This document shows positions 8,374-17,459 of a stretch of DNA of 64,000 nt, one piece after another. The stretch is taken from positions 124,001 to 188,000 of the forward strand of contig JAFXGK010000007.1 in the NCBI GenBank assembly GCA_017513245.1, read 5' to 3'. Position numbers and translations under genes: made by a program. The notes beneath the pieces were generated by a model. That model worked only from the letters and a program-made list of their open reading frames with translations. It was not told the DNA's origin and made no database searches. Positions within the stretch are counted from its first letter, which is position 1. Each line of letters opens with the position of its first letter. Source of the DNA: Clostridia bacterium (GTDB taxonomy: Bacteria; Bacillota; Clostridia; Oscillospirales; Acutalibacteraceae).

Positions 8374-9465
8374 ATGAAAAACACTTTCGGAAACGCCGTA
8401 ACACTAACCTTGTTCGGCGAAAGTCACGGCCCTGCTATAGGCGCCGTGCTTGACGGGCTTGCCCCCGGAATAGAGGTAGACGAAGAATATATCCGCAGTC
8501 AGCTTTCGCTTCGCAGACCGAGCGATGCGCTCTCAACTCCGCGGCAGGAGGCCGACCCCTTCGAAATAAAAGGCGGTGTCTTTTGCGGTAAAACCACGGG
8601 AACACCTATATGCATCGTAATACCTAACGGCGACGTAAAATCGGCCGACTACGGTGAAATTGCGGTAAAGTGCCGCCCCGGCCATGCCGACTATACGGGC
8701 GCCCAAAAATATGCAGGCTTTAACGACCCCCGCGGCGGCGGACACTTTAGCGGCCGCATTACGGCAGCGCTGGTTGCCGCAGGCGCAATTTTACTTTCGG
8801 CCTTAAAGCAAAAGGGTATCACGGTTGCAACCCATATTTCCTCGATTGGCGAGGTGTGCGACCGCCCGTTTGGAGATATGGCGGCCGATGCCGAAGCCTT
8901 AAACGGAAAAACCTTTGCCGTGCTTGACGGCGCGGCCGAAGAAAAAATGAAGGCCGCCATCCTTTCGGCCAAGGCCGAAGGCGACAGCATAGGCGGCACG
9001 CTCGAAACGGTTGTGCTCGGAATGCCTGCAGGCGTTGGCGAGCCCTGGTTTGACACCGTCGAGGGTATGCTGGCGCACGCGCTTTTCTCGATCCCTGCGG
9101 TTAAGGGGGTAGAGTTCGGCGCAGGTTTTTCGCTTTCGCGTATGCGCGGCAGCGAGGCCAACGACCCCTTCGAGGTAAAGGACGGCGCAATAACCACCAC
9201 AACCAATAACTGCGGCGGAATCTTAGGCGGCATTACAAACGGAATGCCCCTGCTCTTCAAGACCGCAATCAAGCCTACCCCCACCATAAGCCGGGAGCAA
9301 AGCACGGTTGATATGAAGACGCTCGAAAACACAACCCTCTCGGCCGCAGGCCGCCACGACCCCTGCATTGTTCACCGTGCACGGGTGGTAGCCGACAGCG
9401 TAACGGCGCTTGTGCTTTGCGATTTATTAACCCAAAAATACGGAACGGACGGATTTTTAAAATAA
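8374..9465 (+). CDS. aroC: Chorismate synthase
   Basis: A 363-residue FMN-dependent chorismate synthase, removing phosphate from EPSP to give chorismate. The N-terminal GNAVTLTLFGESHG signature carries the first active-site His. RPSDALSTPRQEAD and the GGGHFSGR region match the family, and AAGRHDPC near the end matches the C-terminal signature. Its ATG begins one base after the aroB stop, and its own stop overlaps the next start (TAATG). The family needs reduced FMN from a separate reductase, which is not evident in this operon. Confidence 0.95.
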   Translation: MKNTFGNAVTLTLFGESHGPAIGAVLDGLAPGIEVDEEYIRSQLSLRRPSDALSTPRQEADPFEIKGGVFCGKTTGTPICIVIPNGDVKSADYGEIAVKCRPGHADYTGAQKYAGFNDPRGGGHFSGRITAALVAAGAILLSALKQKGITVATHISSIGEVCDRPFGDMAADAEALNGKTFAVLDGAAEEKMKAAILSAKAEGDSIGGTLETVVLGMPAGVGEPWFDTVEGMLAHALFSIPAVKGVEFGAGFSLSRMRGSEANDPFEVKDGAITTTTNNCGGILGGITNGMPLLFKTAIKPTPTISREQSTVDMKTLENTTLSAAGRHDPCIVHRARVVADSVTALVLCDLLTQKYGTDGFLK

Positions 9466-10703
9466 TGGAATACGGACTCATAGGCGAGCATCTTTCCCAC
9501 AGCTTTTCTAAAGATATTCATTCGAAATTATTTGACTATTCTTATGAATTAAAAGAAATAGCCGGGGAAGACCTCGATAGCTTTATGCGTGAGAAAAACT
9601 TTCGCGCAATAAACGTTACAATTCCATACAAGCAGGCGGTAATGCCCTATCTTGACGAGATTGATAAGGGCGTGCTGGAAATCGGAGCAGTAAACACGGT
9701 AGTAAACCGTGACGGCCGCCTTTTCGGTTTTAATACCGATTTTTCGGGTCTTCGTGCGCTGATTTCGCGCAGTTTTCCGTCTCTTTCGGGTAAAAAGGTG
9801 CTGATTCTCGGCTCGGGCGGCACGTCAAAAACGGCCGCCGCCGTAGCGAAGGATATGGAAGCCGAAAAGGTGTTTCGCGTATCCCGAAGCGGAAGTGACG
9901 GCGCCGTAACCTATGAAGAGGCCTATAAAACCCATACCGATGCCGATATAATTATTAACACGACCCCCTGCGGAATGTATCCGAAAAACGGTGAGACCGC
10001 AATCGACCTCGATAAATTTCCTCGCCTCAGCGGCTGTTTCGACGCGGTTTATAATCCGCTTCGCTCGGCGCTTATTTTAAAGGCACGGGAAAGAGGAATT
10101 GCCGCCGAGGGCGGACTTTATATGCTTACGGCTCAGGCGGTATTCGCGGCCGAGCATTTTACGGGACAAACCTTACCCGAAGGCACCATCGACCGCGTAT
10201 ATAACGAGATTTTCTCGGCAAAGCAAAATTTAGTGCTTATAGGAATGCCCGGCTCGGGCAAAAGCACCCTTGGCCGTATGACGGCGGCAGAACTCGGCTT
10301 TGAGTTTTTGGATACCGACCGCATAATCACCGAAAACGAAGGCCGCACCCCTGCCGAAATAATATCGGCCGACGGGGAAGAGGCCTTCCGCAAAATCGAA
10401 GCTGCCGCTGTAAAGCAGGCGGCAGCCCGACAGAGTGCGGTAATCGCAACGGGCGGCGGTGCGATACTAAGGCCCGAAAACCTGTTTGCCCTGCGAGAGA
10501 ACGGAAAAATAATCTTCCTTGACCGCAAGGTGGAGCATCTTGTAACCTCGGCGGACAGACCCCTCTCGTCCGACCGTGAAAAGCTTGAGGCCCGTTACCG
10601 CGAAAGATACCCCATCTACTGCGCGGCGGCCGACCGAAAGGTAACCTGCGTTAAAGACAAGGAAGCAAACGTAAAGAGAATAAAGGAAGCGTTTTTAAAA
10701 TGA
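9465..10703 (+). CDS. aroE/aroK: Shikimate dehydrogenase-shikimate kinase fusion
   Basis: A 412-residue fusion of two consecutive steps of the shikimate pathway. Residues 1-255 are AroE: SHSFSKDIH substrate binding, Lys56 in VTIPYKQ, Asp92 in NTDFSG, the NADP loop LGSGGTSKT (115-123) and the C-terminal GGLYMLTAQA. Residues 256-412 are AroK: Walker A GMPGSGKST (260-268), shikimate-binding DTD (283-285) and ATGGG (328-332), and the lid RPLSSD. Almost no linker separates the domains. The open frame extends to 9417 inside aroC, but homology starts at ATG 9465. Its stop overlaps aroQ (ATGA). Confidence 0.94.
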   Translation: MEYGLIGEHLSHSFSKDIHSKLFDYSYELKEIAGEDLDSFMREKNFRAINVTIPYKQAVMPYLDEIDKGVLEIGAVNTVVNRDGRLFGFNTDFSGLRALISRSFPSLSGKKVLILGSGGTSKTAAAVAKDMEAEKVFRVSRSGSDGAVTYEEAYKTHTDADIIINTTPCGMYPKNGETAIDLDKFPRLSGCFDAVYNPLRSALILKARERGIAAEGGLYMLTAQAVFAAEHFTGQTLPEGTIDRVYNEIFSAKQNLVLIGMPGSGKSTLGRMTAAELGFEFLDTDRIITENEGRTPAEIISADGEEAFRKIEAAAVKQAAARQSAVIATGGGAILRPENLFALRENGKIIFLDRKVEHLVTSADRPLSSDREKLEARYRERYPIYCAAADRKVTCVKDKEANVKRIKEAFLK

Positions 10704-11128
10704 AAATAAAGGTTATAAACGGACCTAATCTTAATATGTTGGGTATTCGCGAGCCGGGAATTTACGGTGTTGAGACCTATGATTCGCTCTGCGAAAAAAT
10801 TCGTGACCACGCGGGTAGCAAGGGCGTAGAGGTAGTGCTTTATCAGTCCAATCACGAGGGTGATTTGGTAGATGAAATTCAAAACTGCCTCGGCGACTGT
10901 GATGCAATAGTTATAAACCCCGGCGCCTACACCCATACAAGTATTGCAATTCTCGATGCCGCAAAGGCTGTGTCGCTGCCCATAGTCGAGGTACATATTT
11001 CGGACGTTTCGGCACGCGAGGACTTCAGACAAATAAGCTACATCCGCGCCGCCTGCGTAAAGACCGTAAGCGGCCACGGAACCGACGGCTACCTTGAGGC
11101 TATAGATTTTCTTTTGGAGAATAATTAA
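10700..11128 (+). CDS. aroQ: 3-dehydroquinate dehydratase, type II
   Basis: A 142-residue type II dehydroquinase that removes water from 3-dehydroquinate to give 3-dehydroshikimate. The signature NGPNLNMLGIREPGIYG includes the catalytic tyrosine; NHEGDLVDEI, NPGAYTHTSIA and VEVHISD complete the active site. The length is normal (140-150). It is translationally coupled on both sides: ATGA with aroE/aroK and TAATG with aroA. Confidence 0.96.
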   Translation: MKIKVINGPNLNMLGIREPGIYGVETYDSLCEKIRDHAGSKGVEVVLYQSNHEGDLVDEIQNCLGDCDAIVINPGAYTHTSIAILDAAKAVSLPIVEVHISDVSAREDFRQISYIRAACVKTVSGHGTDGYLEAIDFLLENN

Positions 11129-12324
11129 TGAGGATAAAAATTTACCCCGGTCGTGCATCGGGTACGGTTGCGGCTCCGCCCTCTAAGAGCATGGCGCACA
11201 GACTGTTGCTTTGCGGCGCGATGACCGAAAAAAGCACAATTAAAAATATAGAATTATCCGAGGATATTCTGGCAACGCTCGACTGCCTTCGTGCGCTCGG
11301 CGCCGTGGTTGAGATGGCCGACGGTGAAATAACGGTCGGCGGTCTTCGCCCCGAGCGTTTTCCGGAAGAGGCCTCGCTTTACTGCCGCGAAAGCGGAAGC
11401 ACGCTGCGGTTTTTTATACCGATTTGTCTGCTTTGCGGCAAGAAAATAAACCTTTTCGGCAGCGAGAGGCTTCTCTCCCGTCCGCAGTCGGTTTACGAGG
11501 AAATCTGCGAAGAAAACGGTTTTTTGTTTTCTCGCGACGGCGAAAAAATAACCCTCTGCGGCAACCTTGCGGCAGGGGACTATACCGTGCGCGGAGATAT
11601 CTCGAGCCAGTTTATAACGGGACTTATTTTCGCTTTATATCTTTCGGGCGGCAGAAGCCGAATTAAGATAAAGGAAAGGTGCGAAAGCCGTTCGTATATT
11701 GACCTTACGGTAAAGGCCTTCCGCGATTTCGGCGTGGATATCGAATTTGCCGACGATGAAATTAAAATAAACGGCGAAAAAAGGCTCGAAAACCGTACTC
11801 TCTCGGTCGAGGGCGACTATAGCAATGCCGCATTTTTCGAGGCGCTTAACCTTTTCGGCGGCAGCGTAGAAATTACCGGACTTGCTGCCGATAGTCTGCA
11901 GGGCGATAGGGTATACAGCGAAATTTTTAAGCAGGAAAAGCCCTGCTACGACCTGTCTGACTGCCCCGATTTGGCCCCGATTGCATTTGCGGTTGCGGCA
12001 TATCTCGGCGGAGGATCCTTTAGCGGAACCCGCCGACTGAAAATAAAAGAAAGTGACCGAGCCGAGGCTATGAAAGCCGAGCTCAAAAAACTTGGAATAA
12101 CGGTTGAAGTAATGGAAAACGAGGTAAAAATAGCGGGCGAGTTAACTCCGCCAATGGAACCTCTTTACGGTCACAACGACCACAGAATAGTAATGGCCCT
12201 TGCCGTACTCTTAACGGTAACGGGCGGCGTGATTGAGGGCGCCGAGGCGGTAGCCAAAAGCCTGCCCGACTTCTTCCGGCGACTCAGTGCACTCAAGGTA
12301 AAGACAGAGGTGGAATCTCTTTGA
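11128..12324 (+). CDS. aroA: 3-phosphoshikimate 1-carboxyvinyltransferase (EPSP synthase)
   Basis: A 398-residue EPSP synthase, a little shorter than the usual 425-435. It transfers the enolpyruvyl group of PEP to shikimate-3-phosphate. PPSKSMAHR near the N-terminus and LKIKESDRAEAM in the second half are the two family signatures. GDISSQFITGLIFAL and DHRIVMALAVL are also conserved. It sits between aroQ and tyrA with overlaps of one and four bases. Confidence 0.95.
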   Translation: MRIKIYPGRASGTVAAPPSKSMAHRLLLCGAMTEKSTIKNIELSEDILATLDCLRALGAVVEMADGEITVGGLRPERFPEEASLYCRESGSTLRFFIPICLLCGKKINLFGSERLLSRPQSVYEEICEENGFLFSRDGEKITLCGNLAAGDYTVRGDISSQFITGLIFALYLSGGRSRIKIKERCESRSYIDLTVKAFRDFGVDIEFADDEIKINGEKRLENRTLSVEGDYSNAAFFEALNLFGGSVEITGLAADSLQGDRVYSEIFKQEKPCYDLSDCPDLAPIAFAVAAYLGGGSFSGTRRLKIKESDRAEAMKAELKKLGITVEVMENEVKIAGELTPPMEPLYGHNDHRIVMALAVLLTVTGGVIEGAEAVAKSLPDFFRRLSALKVKTEVESL

Positions 12325-13178
12325 AACTGGACAAAAACAAAAAAATACTCATAGTGGGTCTCGGACTTTTAGGCGGAAGCTACGCCCGAGCGCTCACCGA
12401 TAAGGGCTTTTACGTTACGGCCATAACCCGAAGCGAAAGCTCGATAGAATATGCTCTGCGTGAAAAGATGATAGCGCGCGGCAGCACCGAGGTCGACCCT
12501 GCCCTCGTGAGCGAGGCTGACGTAATCGTTTTTGCACTCTATCCGCACATTTTTAAAAAATGGATTCGCGAAAACGCAGGCCTCATAAAACGCGGCGCAA
12601 TACTGACCGACGTTACGGGCGTAAAGTGCAGCAACGTATATGAAATTCAGGAAATGCTTCCCGAAGGGATTGAGTTTATCGCAGCCCACCCGATGGCAGG
12701 ACGCGAGGTGTACGGTGTCGAAAACAGCACGCCCGAAATTTTCCGCGGAGCCAACTACATAGTCGTTCCGACCGATAAAAACACAGAAGAAGCAATCGAG
12801 CTTTGCAGTGACCTCGGAAGAGTTTTGGGCTTTGCCGACGTTTCACGTCTTTCTCCCGAAAAGCACGATGAGATGATAGCCTTCCTCTCGCAGCTGACAC
12901 ACTGTATCGCCGTATCGCTAATGTGCGCCAGCGACGACCCTAACCTTACTCGCTACACGGGCGACTCCTTCCGCGATCTGACGAGAATTGCCCGTATAAA
13001 CGAAAATATGTGGAGCGAACTTTTCCTCGAAAACCGCGAAGCACTGCTTTCGCAGATGGAAAACTTCAAGCAAAGCTTTGACGATATGTATTCGGCCGTG
13101 CGAGACGGTGACGAAGAAAGAATGAAGGAAATGATGCGCCTTTCCACAAAAAGAAGAGCGCTTTTTGATAAAAAGTAG
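12321..13178 (+). CDS. tyrA: Prephenate dehydrogenase
   Basis: A 285-residue NAD(P)-dependent prephenate dehydrogenase, oxidising and decarboxylating prephenate to 4-hydroxyphenylpyruvate. The Rossmann loop is VGLGLLGGSYA near residues 13-23, and the family motif AAHPMAGRE follows, with HDEMIAFLSQLTHCIA in the helical domain. No C-terminal ACT domain is present, so Tyr control may rest on the attenuator and on the other enzymes. It starts with TTG, whose last two bases form part of the aroA stop (TTGA). Confidence 0.93.
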   Translation: MKLDKNKKILIVGLGLLGGSYARALTDKGFYVTAITRSESSIEYALREKMIARGSTEVDPALVSEADVIVFALYPHIFKKWIRENAGLIKRGAILTDVTGVKCSNVYEIQEMLPEGIEFIAAHPMAGREVYGVENSTPEIFRGANYIVVPTDKNTEEAIELCSDLGRVLGFADVSRLSPEKHDEMIAFLSQLTHCIAVSLMCASDDPNLTRYTGDSFRDLTRIARINENMWSELFLENREALLSQMENFKQSFDDMYSAVRDGDEERMKEMMRLSTKRRALFDKK

Positions 13179-13190
13179 AAGAGGATTTTT

Positions 13191-14225
13191 ATGAACTTAG
13201 AATTTACAAGAAAACTGCCGGTACCGCAACAGGTTAAAAACCGCTATCCGGTAACCGAGGAACTAAAAAAAATAAAAGAAAAACGCGACCGCGAGATAGC
13301 CGATATATTTGAGGGCAAATCGGATAAATTTATCCTCGTAATCGGACCCTGTTCGGCCGACAGCCACGAGCCCGTGCTCGAATATATTTCCCGTCTTCGC
13401 AAGGTGGCCGACGAGGTAAGCGACAAGATACTTATCATTCCGCGAATTTATACCAACAAACCGCGCACTACGGGCGACGGCTATAAGGGAATGCTCCACC
13501 AGCCCGATCCCAACGAACAGCCCGATATGCTCGGCGGCATACTTTCCATCCGCGATTTGCATATGTCGGCATTGCGCGATTACGGCTTTACCTGCGCCGA
13601 TGAGATGCTCTACCCCGAAAACCACCGTTATCTGTCCGACCTGCTTTCCTACGTTGCGGTTGGTGCCCGCTCGGTTGAAAATCAGCAGCACCGCCTTACC
13701 GCAAGCGGCATAAAGCTGCCCGTCGGCATGAAAAACCCCACCAGCGGTGACCTTTCGGTAATGATGAACTCCATAACCGCCGCCCAGCATAAGCATACCT
13801 TTATCTACCGTGGTTGGGAGGTAAACAGCAAAGGCAACCCCTACGCCCACGCAATACTGCGCGGTTATCTCGACTTTGCAGGCAAGTGCGTTTCCAACTA
13901 TCACTACGAGGACCTTGTAAATCTGCACGAGCTGTACGGCAAGACCGAGCTTTTAAACCCCGCAGTAATAATCGATACCAACCATGCCAACTCGGGCAAA
14001 AAGTATCTTGAGCAGGTTCGTATAGCCAAGGACGTTGTCTACAGTTGCAACCATAATAAGGATGTTCGCAAGATGGTCAAGGGCCTTATGATCGAAAGCT
14101 ATTTGGTTGACGGTTGTCAGAAGATCGGCGAGGACCGCGTGTTCGGTCAGTCGATAACCGACCCTTGCCTCGGCTGGGAAAAGACCGAAAAGCTTATCTA
14201 CAAAATTGCCGACACCTTAAAGTAA
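13191..14225 (+). CDS. aroF: DAHP synthase, class I (AroF/AroG/AroH type)
   Basis: A 344-residue 3-deoxy-7-phosphoheptulonate synthase, condensing PEP and erythrose-4-phosphate at the entry of the pathway. It is of the E. coli-like class Ialpha: IGPCSADS, PRIYTNKPRTT, GARSVENQQHR, PVGMKNPTSGD and DTNHANSGK are visible with the metal-binding Cys, His, Glu and Asp. The N-terminal segment is about the length that carries the Phe/Tyr/Trp site in E. coli isozymes, so feedback control is possible. It is the last gene of the operon, 12 bases after tyrA, and a terminator follows. Confidence 0.94.
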   Translation: MNLEFTRKLPVPQQVKNRYPVTEELKKIKEKRDREIADIFEGKSDKFILVIGPCSADSHEPVLEYISRLRKVADEVSDKILIIPRIYTNKPRTTGDGYKGMLHQPDPNEQPDMLGGILSIRDLHMSALRDYGFTCADEMLYPENHRYLSDLLSYVAVGARSVENQQHRLTASGIKLPVGMKNPTSGDLSVMMNSITAAQHKHTFIYRGWEVNSKGNPYAHAILRGYLDFAGKCVSNYHYEDLVNLHELYGKTELLNPAVIIDTNHANSGKKYLEQVRIAKDVVYSCNHNKDVRKMVKGLMIESYLVDGCQKIGEDRVFGQSITDPCLGWEKTEKLIYKIADTLK

Positions 14226-14259
14226 AAAAACGGCGACCTTGAAAAACGCCGCCGTTTTT
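14226..14259 (+). terminator. Terminator of the aromatic operon
   Basis: AAAAACGGCG (14226-14235) pairs with CGCCGTTTTT (14250-14259). The loop contains TTGAAA, the -35 box of the next gene's promoter. Confidence 0.85.
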
Positions 14260-14267
14260 GATATACT
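14239..14267 (+). promoter_or_regulatory. lepA promoter inside the terminator
   Basis: TTGAAA (14239-14244) lies in the loop of the preceding terminator hairpin and TATACT (14262-14267) follows directly after its T-run, with a 17-bp spacer. The lepA leader would be about 20 nt. Confidence 0.78.
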
Positions 14268-14295
14268 TTTCTTATAAATTTTAAGGAGAATCAAT

Positions 14296-16101
14296 GTGTC
14301 GTTTCCGCTTGATAAAATCAGAAACTTTTGCATAGTAGCTCACATCGACCACGGCAAATCAACCCTGGCCGACCGTCTGCTTGAACTTACCGAATCGGTT
14401 GCCGCACGCGATATGGAGGACCAGATACTCGACAGTATGGACCTCGAACGCGAGCGCGGAATTACGATTAAGGCCCACGCCGTAACCCTTTACTACAACG
14501 CGAAGGACGGCGAGCAGTACGAGCTTAATTTAATAGACACTCCGGGACACGTCGACTTTAACTACGAGGTATCTCGCAGCCTTGCCGCCTGCGAGGGCGC
14601 AGTGCTGGTTGTCGATGCGTCTCAGGGAATAGAAGCGCAGACCCTGGCCAACACCTATCTGGCGGTTGACCACGGGCTTGAGCTTTTGCCCGTAATAAAT
14701 AAAATCGATCTGCCCTCGGCCGACCCCGACCGTATAACCGCCGAGATTGAGGATATTATCGGCATTCCTGCCGAGGATGCACCTCGCGTTTCGGCCAAGA
14801 GCGGCATAAATATCGAAGAGGTGCTCGAGCGCATCGTAACCGATATTCCCGCCCCGAAGGGCGATAGAAACGCGCCGCTTAAGGCCCTTATTTTCGACTC
14901 GTATTACGACCCCTACCGCGGAGTTATAGTTTATTTCCGAGTCGTCGAGGGAAGACTTCGCGCAGGCGATACCGTTCGCCTTATGAATACGGGAGCCGAA
15001 TACCTTACGGTTGAAATCGGACGCAAGCACGCCCAGACCCTTGAGCCTTGTGAATATCTCGAGGCGGGCGAGGTTGGCTATCTTGCCGCCGCGATTAAAA
15101 CGGTAAGCGACGCTCGCGTAGGTGACACCATAACGCTGGCCGAGCGCCCTGCCGCTGAGCCGCTTGACGGCTACCGTCAGGTAAATCCCGTTGTTTTCTG
15201 CGGTATCTATCCTGCCGACGGCGCAAAGTATACCGACCTGCGAGAGGCGCTCGAAAAGCTTCAGCTTAACGATGCGTCACTGCTGTTCGAGCCCGAAACC
15301 TCGGGCGCGCTCGGCTTTGGCTTCCGCTGCGGCTTTTTGGGACTTCTGCATATGGAAATTATCCAAGAGCGACTTGAACGTGAATATAACCTCGATCTTA
15401 TAACCACCGCCCCCAGCGTTGTTTATAAGTTCGAACTCACAAACGGTGAAATGCTGGATGTTGACAACCCCACAAACTACCCCGACCCTGCCACCATTGC
15501 CCGAAGCCTTGAACCGATTGCCGACGTGCATATTTATAGCCCGAGCGAATACGTCGGCACCATAATGGAGCTGTGTCAGGAGCGCCGAGGCGATTATAAG
15601 GATATGCAGTATATGGGCGACCGTGTTGATATCCATTATGAAATGCCGATGGGTGATATAATTTACGACTTTTTCGATGCGCTAAAATCGCGCACTCGCG
15701 GCTATGCCAGCTACGATTACGAGCCTAAGGGATATAAGGAATCAAAGCTCGTCAAGCTCGACGTTATGCTCGCAGGCGACGTTGTCGATGCGCTCTCGTT
15801 TATCGTGTTTACCGATAACGCTTATGCTCGCGCCCGCCGCATAGCCGAAAAACTTAAGGAGTTTATTCCGCGTCAGCTCTTTGAGGTACCCGTTCAGGTA
15901 GCGGTTGGCGGCAAGATAATCGCGCGCGAAACCGTAAAGGCCATGCGCAAGGACGTTCTTGCTAAGTGCTACGGCGGCGATATAACCCGTAAAAAGAAGC
16001 TCCTTGAAAAACAAAAAGAAGGTAAAAAGCGTATGCGTAAGCTCGGCACGGTCGAGGTTCCGCAGGAAGCGTTTATGGCAGTTCTCAAGCTTGATGAATA
16101 A
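14296..16101 (+). CDS. lepA: Elongation factor 4 (LepA)
   Basis: A full-length 601-residue ribosome-binding translational GTPase. G1 is [10 protein letters not shown]2 lies near RGITIK, G3 is DTPGHVDF, G4 is NKIDL and G5 is VSAKSG. The LepA-specific C-terminal domain is present, with [11 protein letters not shown] and KMKRKLGTVE-like residues ([16 protein letters not shown]). The start is GTG 14296 with AAGGAGA seven bases upstream; an out-of-frame ATG at 14294 is not used. It is a single-gene unit with its own promoter and a strong terminator. Confidence 0.96.
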   Translation: MSFPLDKIRNFCIVAHIDHGKSTLADRLLELTESVAARDMEDQILDSMDLERERGITIKAHAVTLYYNAKDGEQYELNLIDTPGHVDFNYEVSRSLAACEGAVLVVDASQGIEAQTLANTYLAVDHGLELLPVINKIDLPSADPDRITAEIEDIIGIPAEDAPRVSAKSGINIEEVLERIVTDIPAPKGDRNAPLKALIFDSYYDPYRGVIVYFRVVEGRLRAGDTVRLMNTGAEYLTVEIGRKHAQTLEPCEYLEAGEVGYLAAAIKTVSDARVGDTITLAERPAAEPLDGYRQVNPVVFCGIYPADGAKYTDLREALEKLQLNDASLLFEPETSGALGFGFRCGFLGLLHMEIIQERLEREYNLDLITTAPSVVYKFELTNGEMLDVDNPTNYPDPATIARSLEPIADVHIYSPSEYVGTIMELCQERRGDYKDMQYMGDRVDIHYEMPMGDIIYDFFDALKSRTRGYASYDYEPKGYKESKLVKLDVMLAGDVVDALSFIVFTDNAYARARRIAEKLKEFIPRQLFEVPVQVAVGGKIIARETVKAMRKDVLAKCYGGDITRKKKLLEKQKEGKKRMRKLGTVEVPQEAFMAVLKLDE

Positions 16102-16103
16102 TA

Positions 16104-16146
16104 AAAAGACCCTTGTGTTTTCACACAAAGGGTCTTTTCTTTTTTA
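16104..16146. terminator. Bidirectional terminator between lepA and the ABC operon
   Basis: AAAAAGACCC-TTGTGT pairs with ACACAA-A-GGGTCTTTT, with T-runs in both directions. It serves the convergent lepA and ABC transporter genes. Confidence 0.85.
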
Positions 16147-16707
16147 CATTTCTATAATTTCGGCTCCGAGCAGTTCGGCTTCACGGCGGTCGTGACTTAT
16201 CATCAGCAGCGTCTTGCCGTGGCAGTGCTCGCAGATGGTGGCGGCAACCGATTCTTTAGTATCGCCGTCAAGGCCCGAAAAAGGCTCGTCGAGCAGAAGA
16301 ATTTTTCGGTCGGCGCAAAGGGCGCGAGCAATGGCTACGCGGCGTTTCATTCCGCCCGAGAAGGTGCGAACCGGCTTGTGGATATCCTCTGCCGGCAAAA
16401 GCTTCGACAGAACAGAGAGCGCGTAAGGAGCGCTCATATCGGGGCGTACCATTCGGCAGTTGGAAAGAGCCGAAAAATCCTCGCACAGACGGTCTTCCTG
16501 AAATACGGCCGCAATATCGTCGCGGTTTGCAAAAATCTCGCCCTCGTCGGGGGAGAGAATACCGAGCAGCAGGTTGCCGACCGTCGTCTTGCCGCAGCCC
16601 GAGGGCCCCATAAGGCAAACGCGGTCGCCCTCTAAAAGCGTGAGATTAAAACGCTCAAGCACCTGCTTACCCTCAAAGGACTTGGAAACGTTATTAAATT
16701 TAATCAT
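16144..16707 (-). CDS. ABC transporter ATPase (NitT/TauT type), compact
   Basis: The ATPase subunit of a small-molecule importer, only 187 residues against about 240-260 for the family. All working motifs are present: Walker A GPSGCGKTT, Q-loop VFQEDRL, signature FSGGMKRR, Walker B ILLLDEP and switch His in ISHDRRE. What is missing is mainly loop length in the helical region and the usual C-terminal tail. Its ATG overlaps the permease stop by one base. It forms an operon with the permease and the lipoprotein receptor; the substrate is unknown. Confidence 0.88.
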   Translation of the reverse strand: MIKFNNVSKSFEGKQVLERFNLTLLEGDRVCLMGPSGCGKTTVGNLLLGILSPDEGEIFANRDDIAAVFQEDRLCEDFSALSNCRMVRPDMSAPYALSVLSKLLPAEDIHKPVRTFSGGMKRRVAIARALCADRKILLLDEPFSGLDGDTKESVAATICEHCHGKTLLMISHDRREAELLGAEIIEM

Positions 16708-17459
16708 TACAGTCTCTCCAATCCCGCGAAGGACCCGCGCAGTGTCGCCGAAAAGACGCGCTCAAACAGCGCCGACATCACAACAATGAGAATGGTCCAC
16801 GCAAAAAGCTCGGCCGATTCAAAGTGCAGTCTGGCATAGTGTATCATTTCGCCCACGGTGCCGTTTTGCAGTCCGATAACCTCGGCGGCAACACCCGATT
16901 TAAAGGCAAGGCCGGCGGCCGAGTGCACGGCCGAAAGCAAAAAGGGCTTAACAGCGGGCATCCAAATGTATAAAAGTCGGCGGCCGAGCGGCAGTGAAAA
17001 CACGTCGGCCATTTCGGTCATTTTGCGGTCGGCTCCGCGTATTCCGCCCAAAATATTATTGTAGATAATGGGCAGAACTATAAGAACGGAAATAAAGGTG
17101 GAAAGCACCGCCGTCTTAACCCAGATAAGGGCTATGACGATAAAGGATGCTACCGGCACCGATTTTACCGTTACCATATAAGGCCAAAGGAAAATTTCCA
17201 CGGCCGAGAAACGGCCTGCCAAAATTCCCAGCGCGGCGCCGAGCAGAAGACCTATCAAAAAACCGAGAATGATTTTATGGCAACTGCGCCAAAGCACCCC
17301 CCAGGTGCCGGCGTCGCCAAAAAGTGACAGGAGTGTCTTTAAGACGTCGCTGGGTGCCGCGAAAAGATATCGCATATCGACCCAAATGGCGGCCGCCTGC
17401 CATAAAAGCAGGGCGACCGCCACGGCTGCGACTTTTCCTAAAAGTCGTTTATTTTTCAT
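16707..17459 (-). CDS. ABC transporter permease (NitT/TauT type)
   Basis: A 250-residue inner-membrane permease with about six hydrophobic segments and the BPD_transp_1 EAA-like loop near the motif MTEMADVFSLPLGRRL. It belongs to the SsuC/TauC/NrtB group, importers of nitrate, taurine, sulfonates or thiamin precursors. Its start lies inside the end of the receptor gene (11-base overlap), and its stop overlaps the ATPase start. The real ligand is not evident. Confidence 0.87.
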   Translation of the reverse strand: MKNKRLLGKVAAVAVALLLWQAAAIWVDMRYLFAAPSDVLKTLLSLFGDAGTWGVLWRSCHKIILGFLIGLLLGAALGILAGRFSAVEIFLWPYMVTVKSVPVASFIVIALIWVKTAVLSTFISVLIVLPIIYNNILGGIRGADRKMTEMADVFSLPLGRRLLYIWMPAVKPFLLSAVHSAAGLAFKSGVAAEVIGLQNGTVGEMIHYARLHFESAELFAWTILIVVMSALFERVFSATLRGSFAGLERL

